From positions 2,790,001 to 2,854,000 of the forward strand of contig NZ_WWHU01000001.1 of assembly GCF_009862785.1 (NCBI RefSeq): a stretch of DNA of 64,000 nt, in the 5' to 3' direction. A program made the translations under genes and the position numbers. This document shows positions 25,803-35,961 of the stretch, piece by piece. This DNA is from Gordonia sp. SID5947 (GTDB lineage: Bacteria; Actinomycetota; Actinomycetes; Mycobacteriales; Mycobacteriaceae). Under the pieces are notes generated by a model. The model had not been told where the DNA came from and made no database searches. It was given only the letters and a program-made list of their open reading frames with translations. Position 1 is the first letter of the stretch. The number at the start of each line of letters is the position of its first letter.

Positions 25803-27395
25803 ATGGTCTCGGATCAGCAGCGAGTGGATCGGATCGGGGCCCGCGGGATCTGGCTGATGTGTGTCGCCTGCGGAGCTCTGTCTGTGGTGGCAGGCGCGAT
25901 GACGGCGCTGAACGTCGCGCTGCCCGAGATCGGACCGTCCATCGGAGCGAGTTCCACGCAGATGACCTGGCTCGTCGATGCCTATACCGTCGCGCTCGCC
26001 GCGCTACTCCTGCCGTTCGGCGCGCTGGGCGATCGGTACGGCCGGCGTGGTCTGCTCGTCGTCGGCCTGGCGGTCTTCGCGATCGCCTCCCTCCCGCCGT
26101 TGTGGATCGACGACCCCATGATCGTCATCGGCAGCCGGGCACTCGCCGGGGTCGCCGCCGCGATGATCATGCCCGCCACGTTGTCGCTGCTGACCTCCGA
26201 ACTACCCGAGTCCAGACGACCTCTCGCCGTTGCCATCTGGGCTGGGGTCGCCGGCGCCGGCAGTATCGGCGGCTTCTTCGTGAGCGGATTCCTCCTCGAG
26301 TGGTTCACCTGGCGGTCGATCTTCGTCACGTTCGCAGCCGTCACGGTGCTGCTGGCCGTGGCGTCGTGCACGATCGCGACCTCACGGGACGACCAACCGA
26401 AACCCTTCGACTTCCCCGGCGCCCTGCTGTCGACCGCGGCGGTGTTCTTGTTCGTCGTCGGGCTGCTCGAATCGCCCAGCCGCGGATGGGACGACGCACT
26501 CGTGATCGTGGCGCTGGTCGCGGGGCTGTTGCTGGCGGTGGTTTTCGCGCTGGTCGAGTATCGGCGTGACGCACCACTTCTCGATGTGCGGTTGTTCTCG
26601 AACCGGTCGTTCTCCGCCGGCGCGTTCACGGTCCTCGTGCAGTTCTTCGCGTCGCTGGGCCTCTTCTTCGTGGTGCTGCAGCGCCTGCAACTCGACTTCG
26701 GGATGTCGCCGCTGATGGCCGCCACCGCGATGCTGCCCCTGATCGCGATGATCATGGTCCTGTCGCCGATCGGCGGTTGGCTCGCCGTGCGCTACTCGCT
26801 GCGCATCATCCTCGTCCTCGGGGTCGGGCTCACCGGCGTCGCCCTGATCCTGATGGGCGTGCTCGACTACTCGTCCTACCTCGGCCTGCTTCCGCTGCTG
26901 CTGCTCGGCTCGGCCGGGCAGGGCTTCGCCACGGCACCACCCACCACGGCGATCATGGCCAACACGCCCTCCGCCAACCAGGGTGTCGGGTCGGCGGTGA
27001 ACGACACCTTCCGCGAGGTCGGCGCCGCCATCGGCATCGCACTCGCGGGCAGCATCGTGGCCGCCGGCTATGCCCGCAACATCGAGCCCATCACCCATGA
27101 CGTGGTCGCGACCACCGGGTCGACCGAGCTCGGCGATCACATCTCCCGGTCACTCGCCGAAGCGCTGCACGCCCTCGATGCGGTGGCCACCCGGTATCCG
27201 GCGCAGGCAGGCGCTCTCGAGCAGGTCGCCGACCAGGCGAGACACGCCTTTGTCGGACCGATGAACACCGCCTGCATCGTGATGGGCATCGTGATCCTCG
27301 TCGGCGCCGCAATCTTGGCCGTCGTGAGCCCCGACGAGATGACCCCAGCCGAAGTGCCGGCCGCCGAACCCGAGCGGGAGCCGGCAGCCCGCTGA
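25803..27395 (+). CDS. MFS drug/proton antiporter, DHA2 (14-helix) type
   Basis: A ~530-residue major facilitator transporter with 14 predicted helices. Helix 1 ends ALNVALPEIGPSIGAS, motif A is LLPFGALGDRYGRRGLLVVG, and the motif C region is in helix 5 (AGVAGAGSIGGFFVSGF). Likely exports small hydrophobic compounds in exchange for protons. An ATG 15 bp upstream (25788) is also possible but lies inside the putative operator; neither has a clear ribosome site. Divergence from a TetR gene suggests induction by a substrate. The C-terminus has a cytosolic tail rich in Glu and Pro. Confidence 0.9.
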   Translation: MVSDQQRVDRIGARGIWLMCVACGALSVVAGAMTALNVALPEIGPSIGASSTQMTWLVDAYTVALAALLLPFGALGDRYGRRGLLVVGLAVFAIASLPPLWIDDPMIVIGSRALAGVAAAMIMPATLSLLTSELPESRRPLAVAIWAGVAGAGSIGGFFVSGFLLEWFTWRSIFVTFAAVTVLLAVASCTIATSRDDQPKPFDFPGALLSTAAVFLFVVGLLESPSRGWDDALVIVALVAGLLLAVVFALVEYRRDAPLLDVRLFSNRSFSAGAFTVLVQFFASLGLFFVVLQRLQLDFGMSPLMAATAMLPLIAMIMVLSPIGGWLAVRYSLRIILVLGVGLTGVALILMGVLDYSSYLGLLPLLLLGSAGQGFATAPPTTAIMANTPSANQGVGSAVNDTFREVGAAIGIALAGSIVAAGYARNIEPITHDVVATTGSTELGDHISRSLAEALHALDAVATRYPAQAGALEQVADQARHAFVGPMNTACIVMGIVILVGAAILAVVSPDEMTPAEVPAAEPEREPAAR

Positions 27396-27400
27396 CCTGA

Positions 27401-27423
27401 CCGGCGATCGTTCAGATCACCGG
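27401..27423. terminator. Bidirectional hairpin between convergent MFS and ABC permease genes
   Basis: CCGGCGATC and GATCACCGG form a 9-bp stem (one G-U type mismatch) with loop GTTCA, between stop codons 30 bp apart. Confidence 0.5.
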
Positions 27424-27424
27424 C

Positions 27425-29983
27425 TCAGGCCTCGGCGATCGCCTCCAGCGGCCGGGTCCGGGCCGCGCGGACGGCCGGCCACAGCGCGGCGAGGACACCG
27501 ACCACCGCCGACGCGACGAGCGTGATCACGATGAGACTCCACGGCAGGACCGGTGTCCCCAGTCCCCACTTGGCCAGCGTCCGCACCAGTGCCCAACCGA
27601 TCACACTGCCCAGGATCACCCCGAGGATGGCGCCGAAGATCGCGATGAGCACCGATTCCAGGTAGATGCTGCGCCGCACCTGTGATCGCAGCATGCCGAC
27701 CGCCCGCAGCATGCCGATCTCCCGGGTGCGCTCCACCACCGACAACGCGAGGGTGTTCACGATGCCGAGCACGGCGATCAGCAAGGCCAGTCCGAGCATC
27801 GCGTAGAGCGTCGCCAGCATCTGGTCGATCTGACTCGAGACCGAACTCTTGAACTGGTCGCGGTCCTGGACCTGAACCGTCAGATACGAATCGGTGGCGT
27901 TCTCCAGATTCTGTCGCAGCTCGTCGGCCTGCACACCCGGTGCGGGCGTGACGAAGATGGTGGCACTCACCCGCGCCGGGGGTGGGACGAGTTTGTCGTA
28001 GACGGCCGGCCCCACCATCCACGGTTGCAACGCCTCGTTGTCGGCGTAGACACCGGACACCGTCGTCGGGATCTGTTCCCCGGTGGGCCCGGTGAACGTG
28101 ACGACGTCGCCGCGATCCCACCCCTGTGTGTTCCGCGTGCGTTCACTGACCAGCATCCCGTCAGCCGGAAGGTTCGGCGAGGCACCGTCTTTCATGTCCA
28201 TGACGGCGACGTCGTTCGGCTGGCCGCCGAGCGCGCCGTAACCGGCGACGGTCTTGCCGTCCACCTCGGCGCGGACCACGCCGAAGCTGACCGACGACCC
28301 GACACCGTCCACGCCCTCCACGGCGGTGGCGACCGCGCCGGGGATCGGCAGCTGATTGGCCCCCGCCACGATGAACTCGGCGCGCAGCCCCGTGTCGACC
28401 GCGTCGTCGATGGTGCCCTTGAACGAGGTGCCGAGGGTGCCGATCACGGCCACCAGCATCAGGCCGAGGGTCAGGGCGAAGGCTGTCGCGGCGGTGCGGC
28501 GTGGGTTGCGTACCGCATTGGTCCGCGCGAGCCGTCCGATCTTGCCGAAGGGTGCGCCTATGACGGTTCCCAGCGCACCGACCACCGGCCGCGACAGGGC
28601 CGGTCCGGCCAGGACAACCGCGGCGATCGCCGCGGCCGAGCCGCACCCGACCGCGATGGCCGGACCGAGACCCACGCCCATGGCACCGATGATGATGGCC
28701 GCGAGCCCCGCGACGCCGACGACGATCCCGGCGATGGTGCGCACGCGCAACGGCGCCGAGCCCTCGGCCATCCCGGATCGCATCGCCTCCACCGGCGGCA
28801 CCTTCGACGCGCGCACCGCGGGCACCCACGCACTCACCATCGTCACGACGACGCCGACGAACAGGGCTGCCAGCACCGCCCACACGCTGATCTGCAAGGG
28901 CGCCTGGGGCAATCCGGATGCGGAACTGGTCAGCGCCTTCAGCAATGCGGCGAGACCGATTCCTATCCCCAGACCGACGACACCACCGATGACACCCACC
29001 ACGAAGGCCTCGAACAGCACCGATCGCGACACCTGCTTCTGGCTCGCACCGACCGCGCGCAGCAACGCCAGCTCGCGATTACGCTGCGCGACGATCATCG
29101 AGAAGGTGTTGTAGATGATGAAGGTTCCGACGATGAGCCCGATCGCCGCGAACGCCAACAGGATTCCGGTGAAGATGGTCAGGAACTGGTTGACGTTGTC
29201 TTTCTCGTCCTGGCGTACCTGATCACCGGTGCGCACCTTGTACAGATCCGGGGGCAGGGCTTTCTCGACGCGTTCCTGCAACTGCGCAGGCGTCACCCCG
29301 GCGGCCGCGGACATGTCCACCTGGGCCACATGTTGTCCGTCGGAGAAGAGCGTGCGTGCGGTCGCCTGATCGAACTGCACGTTGACGTATCCGCCGGTGG
29401 AACCGGGCAGATCGAGCAGCCCAACCACCGTCACCTCGCGGGGTTCGGCCGAGCCCTGTCCGAGGACCACCTTCGTCTTCGACCCGACCTTCAGACCTGC
29501 CTTCTCCGCCGCCGAGGCATTCAGCGCGACTTCGTTCGGGTTGGTGGGCCCGCGCCCGCCCGGCTCGAGTTTGCTGGTGTCCGGCGACAACGCGACGTCG
29601 GGTGGCAGATATGCGCTGCCGATGCTCGGCGCACCCCCGGTCTGCAACGCCTTGCCCTCGGAGTTGGCGATCGTCACCAGACCCGAGTAGTCGGCGACGA
29701 TCCGGTCGATGCCGAGTTCGGACTTTCGGGCCTCGAGATCGTCGATGACGGCCTGCGGGACCCCCGGCGATTGATTGTTCTCCGGGGTGATCTGCACCGA
29801 CACCCCGGGTGCGGCGGAGTCGAAGATCTCGTTGAACGCCTTGGAGACGGTCGATGTGAAGACGATGGAGCCGGCCACGAACGACGTGCCGAGGACGATG
29901 GAGAAGACCGTCAGGAACAGACGGAGCTTGTGCGCACGCAGGTTTCGCAACGAGACCCGGCGCATCACCGATGACGATGCCAT
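27425..29983 (-). CDS. ABC transporter permease, MacB/FtsX type with two FtsX domains
   Basis: An 852-residue membrane protein. A first helix near residues 20-40 (LFLTVFSIVLGTSFVAG) is followed by a MacB-type periplasmic domain, then an FtsX domain of three helices around 265-395. There are further helices around 430-490, a second periplasmic domain and a last FtsX domain at ~715-850. This duplicated layout is typical of lipoprotein- or lipid-releasing ABC systems. The ATG at 29983 lies 4 bp after the ATPase stop, so it is the second gene of a two-gene operon. Substrate is not identifiable. Confidence 0.9.
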   Translation of the reverse strand: MASSSVMRRVSLRNLRAHKLRLFLTVFSIVLGTSFVAGSIVFTSTVSKAFNEIFDSAAPGVSVQITPENNQSPGVPQAVIDDLEARKSELGIDRIVADYSGLVTIANSEGKALQTGGAPSIGSAYLPPDVALSPDTSKLEPGGRGPTNPNEVALNASAAEKAGLKVGSKTKVVLGQGSAEPREVTVVGLLDLPGSTGGYVNVQFDQATARTLFSDGQHVAQVDMSAAAGVTPAQLQERVEKALPPDLYKVRTGDQVRQDEKDNVNQFLTIFTGILLAFAAIGLIVGTFIIYNTFSMIVAQRNRELALLRAVGASQKQVSRSVLFEAFVVGVIGGVVGLGIGIGLAALLKALTSSASGLPQAPLQISVWAVLAALFVGVVVTMVSAWVPAVRASKVPPVEAMRSGMAEGSAPLRVRTIAGIVVGVAGLAAIIIGAMGVGLGPAIAVGCGSAAAIAAVVLAGPALSRPVVGALGTVIGAPFGKIGRLARTNAVRNPRRTAATAFALTLGLMLVAVIGTLGTSFKGTIDDAVDTGLRAEFIVAGANQLPIPGAVATAVEGVDGVGSSVSFGVVRAEVDGKTVAGYGALGGQPNDVAVMDMKDGASPNLPADGMLVSERTRNTQGWDRGDVVTFTGPTGEQIPTTVSGVYADNEALQPWMVGPAVYDKLVPPPARVSATIFVTPAPGVQADELRQNLENATDSYLTVQVQDRDQFKSSVSSQIDQMLATLYAMLGLALLIAVLGIVNTLALSVVERTREIGMLRAVGMLRSQVRRSIYLESVLIAIFGAILGVILGSVIGWALVRTLAKWGLGTPVLPWSLIVITLVASAVVGVLAALWPAVRAARTRPLEAIAEA

Positions 29984-29987
29984 GGTG

Positions 29988-30827
29988 TCAGCGCACCTCG
30001 GACGTGGTGTCGTCGCCCGCGGCGTCGGCGGCATGCTTGGGCGCGTGCGGCTCGGCGGGCGCCGGCTCGTCGAGGTTCTTCATCACCTCGAAGACGTCGT
30101 CGGCCGATGGACGCGCCAGCTCGCGGACGACCTGCCCGTCGGCCAGGAACACCACCCGGTCGGCATACGAGGCCGCACGCGGATCGTGCGTCACGATCAC
30201 CACTGTCTGGCCGAATTCGTCGGTCGCCGCACGCAGGATGTCGAGGACCTCGCCGGAGGACCGTGAGTCGAGGTTGCCGGTCGGCTCGTCACCGAAGATG
30301 ATGTCCGGCTTGCCGACCAGCGCACGGGCACACGCCACGCGCTGCTGCTGTCCCCCCGACAGCTCGCTGGGCAGGTGGGTGAGCCTGTCGGTGATCCCGA
30401 GCCGGTCGACCACCGCGTCGAACCAGGACTTGTCCACCTCGCGGCCCGCGATGTCCACCGGCAGCGTGATGTTCTCCGCCGCGGTGAGGGTGGGGACCAG
30501 ATTGAACGACTGGAAGACGAACCCGATCCGGTCGCGCCGCAGCATCGTCATCGCCTTGTCCGACAGCCCGGTGAGATCGACATCGCCGATGTGCACCTTG
30601 CCCTCGGTCGCCACGTCGAGGCCGGCGAGGCAGTGCATCAGGGTGGACTTGCCCGATCCGGACGGTCCCATGATCGCGGTGAACTCACCGGCGGCGAACT
30701 CGATGGTGACCCCGCGCAACGCCTCGACGACGGTGTCACCCGTGCCGTAGACCTTGGTCAGATCGGCCGCACCGGCGGCGATGGGGTGTGCTGCGACGTG
30801 GGGGCTGTCCGTACGGGCCGATGTCAT
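29988..30827 (-). CDS. ABC transporter ATP-binding protein, MacB/LolD type
   Basis: A 279-residue ATPase powering the downstream permease. Walker A is GPSGSGKST (residues 54-62), the signature is LSGGQQQR from residue 156, and Walker B is IIFGDEPTGNLD with D180-E181. The signature and Q-loop (FQSFNLVPTLTA) group it with LolD/MacB-like subunits. A C-terminal extension of ~45 residues is rich in acidic and Pro/Ala residues. Promoter is expected in the 94 bp upstream, before the phytase-like gene's 3' end. Confidence 0.93.
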   Translation of the reverse strand: MTSARTDSPHVAAHPIAAGAADLTKVYGTGDTVVEALRGVTIEFAAGEFTAIMGPSGSGKSTLMHCLAGLDVATEGKVHIGDVDLTGLSDKAMTMLRRDRIGFVFQSFNLVPTLTAAENITLPVDIAGREVDKSWFDAVVDRLGITDRLTHLPSELSGGQQQRVACARALVGKPDIIFGDEPTGNLDSRSSGEVLDILRAATDEFGQTVVIVTHDPRAASYADRVVFLADGQVVRELARPSADDVFEVMKNLDEPAPAEPHAPKHAADAAGDDTTSEVR

Positions 30828-30921
30828 GGCCTCAACGGTGCCAAATCTCCGGTCCGTTGGCTATCCGGAATATCCCTGAGTGACCACCCCGACGTTCTGG
30901 GTAGATCGAACATCGGACAGA

Positions 30922-31941
30922 TCAGCGCTTCGGTAGCCGGACCTCGAGCACGTGCACGCGCGTCGGACCCGAGAACGCGTCGTTGGTCACGATGTACAAG
31001 GCCCGCGCACGGTAGGTGAGCCACGGGTGGTCGGGGAACCAGTTGCCCCAGGCCAATCCGGACATGTTCCCGGCGACCAGTCCGGTCAGCGGCGCGGTGG
31101 AGAAGATCGGCTTCTTCGGCATCGCCGTCTCGCGGCCGGAGAGACGCTGCTTGCCCGTCACCGACTGAGCACCGCGGGTGGTGGTCCAGTAGATGCGGGA
31201 GACGCGGCCCTTGCCACGCTCGAGCACCAGATAGTCGGTGTTGTTGACCGCCAGCACATCTGCCGCCACCTTGTCGCCGTCGGTGCGGTAGACGTGCTCG
31301 GAGGTGCCTCGACCGGCCCAGGTGAGCAGGCGGGCAGAGGTTCGTGGGTCTTGTTTGAGCCCTCCCGCGGTGATGGCACTGACCCGATCGCCGGGAGCCA
31401 CCGCGACGCCGGTGAGTCCGCGCTGGCCGTTCAGTCCCGACTTCGCGGAGACGCGGTAGGCGGCCGGGAGCGGGAGGTCGCGCAGATGATTGCCGAGCCC
31501 GCCGACCACGCGCACGAACTGCTGGTTGCCGCCGCTGGCGACCACGTAGCCGCCGCCGAGACGGCGGATGCCCTCGAACTGCGCGCCACCCGGCAGGACC
31601 GGCAGATTGCCGGGGGCCAGGACGGTGCCGCCGCCGGTGATCCGGCCGACCGACGCCATACCGGTCGCCGAGCTGAACGGGATGGTCGCGTTGTAGAACC
31701 GGGCCGGGCCGAATCGGCCGACGTCGGTGGAGATCATCGCGTAGGTGCCGTTACCGGTGCGGTCGATACCGGAGATCCCGCCGAAGCTCGGCAGTCCGGA
31801 GATGGTCGTCGAATCCCGGTAGAACGACGTCACACCCGACGACGGACTCGGCGGGGCCGCCACGGCCCCGCCGACCGACACGACGGAAAGTCCTACAGCA
31901 CAAGCGGACACGAGTGCCGCCCCCCACAAGCGAAACCTCAT
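30922..31941 (-). CDS. Secreted esterase-like/phytase-like beta-propeller protein
   Basis: A 339-residue protein with a Sec signal peptide (hydrophobic core residues ~5-24, probable cleavage after AVAA near residue 29). The mature part has repeated strand-turn units such as GGISGIDRTGNGTYAMISTD and FEGIRRLGGGYVVASGG, matching the phytase-like (PF13449-type) propeller family. Catalytic function is not established for most members. It lies 19 bp downstream of pckG on the same strand, so read-through from pckG is possible. No lipobox is present. Confidence 0.75.
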   Translation of the reverse strand: MRFRLWGAALVSACAVGLSVVSVGGAVAAPPSPSSGVTSFYRDSTTISGLPSFGGISGIDRTGNGTYAMISTDVGRFGPARFYNATIPFSSATGMASVGRITGGGTVLAPGNLPVLPGGAQFEGIRRLGGGYVVASGGNQQFVRVVGGLGNHLRDLPLPAAYRVSAKSGLNGQRGLTGVAVAPGDRVSAITAGGLKQDPRTSARLLTWAGRGTSEHVYRTDGDKVAADVLAVNNTDYLVLERGKGRVSRIYWTTTRGAQSVTGKQRLSGRETAMPKKPIFSTAPLTGLVAGNMSGLAWGNWFPDHPWLTYRARALYIVTNDAFSGPTRVHVLEVRLPKR

Positions 31942-31960
31942 AGGGGGAGACCTTACCCGC

Positions 31961-33790
31961 TCAGCTCAGACGCTGCTTGAGCTGATCCAGCTCATCCTGC
32001 AGAGAGGTCGGGAGCTTGTCGCCGACGAACTCGAAGAGCTCCTCGATCAGCGGGATCTCCTGACGCCACTCCTCGGCGTTCACGGCGAGCGCTGCCTCGA
32101 TGTCCTCGGCCGGGACGTCGCCGAGACCGTCCATGTCGATCTCGTCGGGCTTGGCGACGATCCCGATCGGGGTGGAGACGCCCTCGTTCTCGCCTTCGAT
32201 CCGTCCGACGATCCACTCGAGCACACGGCTGTTCTCGCCGAATCCCGGCCACAGGAAACGGCCGTCGTCGCCGCGACGGAACCAGTTGACGTAGAAGATC
32301 TTCGGCAGCTTCGTCGCGTCGGCGTTCTTGCCGAGGTCGATCCAGTGGGCGAAGTAGTCGCCGATGTGGTAGCCGAGGAACGGCAGCATCGCCATCGGGT
32401 CACGGCGGACGGTACCGACCTTGCCCTCGGCCGCTGCGGTCTGCTCCGAGCCCACGGTGGCACCCATGAACACGCCGTGCTGCCAGTCGCGGGCCTCGGT
32501 GACCAGCGGCACGGTGGTCTTGCGGCGTCCACCGAAGAGGATCGCCGACAGCGGCACGCCCTGCGGGTTGTCCCACTCGTCGGCCAGCGACGGGCACTGG
32601 TCCAGCGGGGTGCAGTAGCGCGAGTTCGGGTGCGCCGCCTTCGAATCGGAGTCCGGCGTCCAGTCGTTGCCGAGCCAGTCGGTGAGGTGCGCGGGCGTCT
32701 CGCCACCGATGCCCTCCCACCAGATGTCGCCGTCGTCGGTGAGCGCGACGTTGGTGTACAGCGTGTTGCCTGCCTCGACGGTCTTCATGGCATTCGGGTT
32801 AGAGTCGTTGCTCGTACCCGGGGCGACGCCGAAGAACCCGAACTCGGGGTTCGTCGCGTACAGGCGGCCGTCGTCGCCGAAGCGCATCCAGGCGATGTCG
32901 TCGCCGACGGTCTCGGCGGTCCAGCCCGGGATGGTCGGCTGGATCATCGCGAGGTTGGTCTTGCCGCAGGCACTCGGGAACGCGGCCGCGACGTAGTAGA
33001 CCTTCTTCTGCGGGCTGGTGAGCTTGAGGATCAGCATGTGCTCGGCCAGCCAGCCCTCGTCGTGGGCCAGCACCGAGGCGATGCGCAGTGCGTAGCACTT
33101 CTTGCCGAGCAGGGCGTTGCCGCCGTATCCGGAGCCGAACGACCAGATCTCCCGGTCCTCGGGGAAGTGGGAGATGTACTTCTCGGAGTTGCACGGCCAC
33201 GGGACGTCGGCCTGACCCGGCTCGAGGGGGGCGCCGACGGAGTGCAGCGCCTTGACGAAGAAGCCGTCCTCACCCAGCAGCTCGAGCACCTTCGGGCCGA
33301 CGCGGGTCATGATCTTCATGGACAGGACGACGTACTCGGAGTCGGTGATCTCGACGCCCAGCTTCGGGTCGTCGGAACCGAGGGGTCCCATGCAGAACGG
33401 GATGACGAACATCGTGCGCCCACGCATGCATCCGCGGTACAGGTCGTTCATCGTGGCGCGCATCTCCGCCGGATCGACCCAGTTGTTGGTGGGACCGGCC
33501 TCTTCCTGCGTCTTCGCACAGATGAAGGTGCGCGACTCCACGCGGGCGACATCGGCGGGGTCGGACTGGGCCAGGAACGAGTTGGGCTTCTTCTCCTCGT
33601 TCAACTTGACGAGGGTGCCCGCCTCCACGAGCTGCGAGGTCAACCGCTCCCACTCGGCGTCGCTGCCGTCGGACCAGACGACCCGATCCGGCTGGGTCAG
33701 CTCGGCGACCTCGGCGACCCACGCCAGCAGTCCGGCGTGTTTCGTCGGGGCGGTGTTCGGGTCCAGGCCGGGAATGGTGGCTGAGGTCAT
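31961..33790 (-). CDS. pckG: Phosphoenolpyruvate carboxykinase (GTP)
   Basis: A 609-residue cytosolic gluconeogenic enzyme converting oxaloacetate and GTP to PEP, GDP and CO2. The GTP-type P-loop with the reactive cysteine reads [12 protein letters not shown] near residue 272. The [19 protein letters not shown] and [14 protein letters not shown] segments are characteristic of the GTP-dependent class, and the length fits the ~606-residue family. The ATG is preceded by a GGAGGAGAC ribosome site. Its 176-bp upstream region should hold the promoter; I found no convincing operator there. Confidence 0.97.
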   Translation of the reverse strand: MTSATIPGLDPNTAPTKHAGLLAWVAEVAELTQPDRVVWSDGSDAEWERLTSQLVEAGTLVKLNEEKKPNSFLAQSDPADVARVESRTFICAKTQEEAGPTNNWVDPAEMRATMNDLYRGCMRGRTMFVIPFCMGPLGSDDPKLGVEITDSEYVVLSMKIMTRVGPKVLELLGEDGFFVKALHSVGAPLEPGQADVPWPCNSEKYISHFPEDREIWSFGSGYGGNALLGKKCYALRIASVLAHDEGWLAEHMLILKLTSPQKKVYYVAAAFPSACGKTNLAMIQPTIPGWTAETVGDDIAWMRFGDDGRLYATNPEFGFFGVAPGTSNDSNPNAMKTVEAGNTLYTNVALTDDGDIWWEGIGGETPAHLTDWLGNDWTPDSDSKAAHPNSRYCTPLDQCPSLADEWDNPQGVPLSAILFGGRRKTTVPLVTEARDWQHGVFMGATVGSEQTAAAEGKVGTVRRDPMAMLPFLGYHIGDYFAHWIDLGKNADATKLPKIFYVNWFRRGDDGRFLWPGFGENSRVLEWIVGRIEGENEGVSTPIGIVAKPDEIDMDGLGDVPAEDIEAALAVNAEEWRQEIPLIEELFEFVGDKLPTSLQDELDQLKQRLS

Positions 33791-33966
33791 GATTGGGTCT
33801 CCTCCGAGGTGACGGCCCGATGCATAGCCGTCGGCGATGTCGTCGTCAACTCAGGATACGTTCACCGAGCGGGCGCTAGGTACCGGGGCCAACAGATGCG
33901 GCATATCCCACAGTCCCATGCATCGCAACCGCTCGCAGCGGCCGATCCGCCGAAGGTGAGGGAGCC

Positions 33967-34374
33967 TCAGCCGAGACGCCCGGTGTCGGTCGGCACCCAG
34001 GCGCCGCTGTCGAGGTCAAGGGTGCTCGAGGAGAACATGCCCTGCGCGTCGATCTCGGTGATCTTGTCGACCTGACCGTCGTGGTCGGCATCGGTGTAGA
34101 CGGTCATGCCGCCGGCGCCGGTGCGGGTGAGCGAATCCCGTACGCCGTCGTCGTCGGTGTCGACGTCGGCCGGCCCGAGGTCCCAGACCCGCCCGTCGGC
34201 ATGCATCCACAGGTGATCTTCCGGCGAGGATGCCTCCTGGCCGGCCGTCACACGATCCGCATCACCGAACTCGTCGGCACCGAACCCATCCGCACCGAAC
34301 CCATCCGCACCGAACCCATCTGCGCCGAACCCATCTGCGCCGAGCGGGTCACCGCCGAGAAATGACATGTCCAT
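33967..34374 (-). CDS. Small acidic DUF6802-like protein with GADGF repeats
   Basis: A 135-residue protein. Residues ~12-36 are five tandem pentapeptides (GADGF x4, then GADEF). The C-terminal ~85 residues have a conserved, calcium-loop-like acidic pattern (WDLGPADVDTDDDGVRD, YTDADHDGQVDK), reminiscent of DUF6802 domains of mycolata. D-x-D-x-D-G segments recall EF-hand or thrombospondin-type-3 calcium loops, so metal binding is a reasonable guess. No signal peptide is evident. It sits between pckG and the P-loop pair, all on the minus strand, with 176 bp before pckG. Confidence 0.72.
   Translation of the reverse strand: MDMSFLGGDPLGADGFGADGFGADGFGADGFGADEFGDADRVTAGQEASSPEDHLWMHADGRVWDLGPADVDTDDDGVRDSLTRTGAGGMTVYTDADHDGQVDKITEIDAQGMFSSSTLDLDSGAWVPTDTGRLG
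34276..34350 (-). repeat. 15-bp coding tandem repeat (five units)
   Basis: Five consecutive 15-bp units of the form (c/t)gc(a/g)ccgaacccatc encode the GADGF/GADEF pentapeptides. Units two and three are identical; units four and five carry third-position and one coding change. The array is likely to vary in number between strains. Confidence 0.8.
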
Positions 34375-34461
34375 CTACGCTGCCTCGTTTCGTCCGGGAC
34401 CCGTGCCGCACACCACCGTGATGATAGGACGCAGCGAGTCGCCGGGCGGTTCCGATTCTGC

Positions 34462-35961
34462 TCAGACATCCCCGTCGTCGCCGATCAAGGCCTGTGCGAG
34501 CGTCACCAGTTCGCGGTGCGTGCCGCGGAGCCGGCCGATCTGGTCGCGCTGATCCTGCGTCGCCGATCCCGAGCGCAGGTCGCGCAGTCTCACATCGATC
34601 GCCGCGACCTCCGCGGACACCTGTCGCGCACGCCGTTCGTAGAAGCGGGTGATGTGACCGGCCACCAGAGGGTCGGCCGCGGCCAGCCGCAGCCCGACCC
34701 GGTGTTCGAGCCGGCCGCGCGTCTCGTTCAGCGCGTCGGTGCTCCAACTCCGCAGGTCGGCACGCAGGGCCGCGGTCCGACGCACCCGGATCACCAGTGC
34801 GGCGACGGCGACCCCGAGCAGCAGGGTGAGCGGCATGCTCACCCACTGCAGCGTCTGCACCGACGCCATCGGCGCGACGATCAGTCGTCCCACCCCGAGC
34901 CCGGTGGACGCACCGATCAGCACCAGCAGGGCGTCCTCGCCACCGCGGCGTCCGGACGGCACCGCCCGCCCGAACGGGGGGTCGGGCGCACGATCGTCGG
35001 GCGCACGAACGTCGGGCCGAGGCCGAGGACCACCGTCCACCTGGGCCTCGATCCCGAGCAGCGCCGGCGCCCGCACCTCCTCGATGCGGTCGTCGATCGC
35101 GTGATCGACGCGTTCACGCAGCGCCGACGCCTCGCCGGCAAGCCAGTGGACGTAGCTGTCGACCGAGGCGGGCTTCAGGGTCGCCGACCGGGCCGTCGCC
35201 GCGGCCGCGAGAGCCCGCGTCCCGGACGCGACATCGGCGAGGGACTCGCTGCGCGCCCTCGCCAGGCCGGTGCGCGCCGCGGCGAGCCGGTCCGCACGGC
35301 CCCGGTCGCGGGATTCGAGCAGCGCCCGCCGCCGGTCGGCCAGCCGGTCGACGGTCGCCGACACGGCATCGGGATCGGTCGCCCGCATCAGGGTCTCCAG
35401 GGCCTGGTCGACGGCCGCGAGTGCCGCGCAGACCCGCGCCCGTTCGCGCCGGACACCGGACGGCGCCGCGAGGTGCTCGGTGATCCATTCGACCACCGCG
35501 GGCACACCGGATTCCTCGATCGCCCCCGACAACGCGGCCGTCGAGGAGACCGCGAACACCGGGAGCTGCTCGAACGGGTCGAGCAGGGCGCGATGCGCCC
35601 GCAGGATGCGCGGCCAATCCCAGAATGCGTCGATCTTGGTGCCGACCAGCGCGACGATCCCGAACCGCGACCGCAGCTCGTCGACGGCCTGCTTCTCCTC
35701 GTCACCCACCGACGACGACGGATCGAGCACCATCAGGGCGATACCGATGGCATCGTCGTCGGGGCGACGGCCCCAGCGCCCCTCGGTCACCGGCGAGCTC
35801 GGCTCCACCACCCGGCACGCCTCGACCAAGCTGCTGACCCCGGTGCCGCCGATCCCGTACACCGCGACCCCCGTCCCGGTTCCCGCGACCGTGGCCGGAT
35901 CGAATCCGGTCAGCCCGTGGACCCGGGCGGTCGCGTCCACCTGGGACGGCGCGGTCGTCAC
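34462..35961 (-). CDS. Membrane-anchored GTPase-like protein with degenerate P-loop (Rv0210-like)
   Basis: A 499-residue protein. Residues 36-44 read GIGGTGVSS at the Walker A position of a GTPase-like domain, lacking the lysine. A VALVGTKID segment (residues ~103-111) resembles the G4 (N/T)KxD motif. A long helical, Arg/Ala-rich middle follows, then two closely spaced hydrophobic segments near residues 350-405 and a final helical part. This order (G-domain, stalk, membrane hairpin, stalk) resembles bacterial dynamin-like proteins. The GTG start follows GGAGGTGGC and overlaps the upstream stop by 4 bp (GTGA). Length matches Rv0210 (492). Confidence 0.7.
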   Translation of the reverse strand: MTTAPSQVDATARVHGLTGFDPATVAGTGTGVAVYGIGGTGVSSLVEACRVVEPSSPVTEGRWGRRPDDDAIGIALMVLDPSSSVGDEEKQAVDELRSRFGIVALVGTKIDAFWDWPRILRAHRALLDPFEQLPVFAVSSTAALSGAIEESGVPAVVEWITEHLAAPSGVRRERARVCAALAAVDQALETLMRATDPDAVSATVDRLADRRRALLESRDRGRADRLAAARTGLARARSESLADVASGTRALAAAATARSATLKPASVDSYVHWLAGEASALRERVDHAIDDRIEEVRAPALLGIEAQVDGGPRPRPDVRAPDDRAPDPPFGRAVPSGRRGGEDALLVLIGASTGLGVGRLIVAPMASVQTLQWVSMPLTLLLGVAVAALVIRVRRTAALRADLRSWSTDALNETRGRLEHRVGLRLAAADPLVAGHITRFYERRARQVSAEVAAIDVRLRDLRSGSATQDQRDQIGRLRGTHRELVTLAQALIGDDGDV

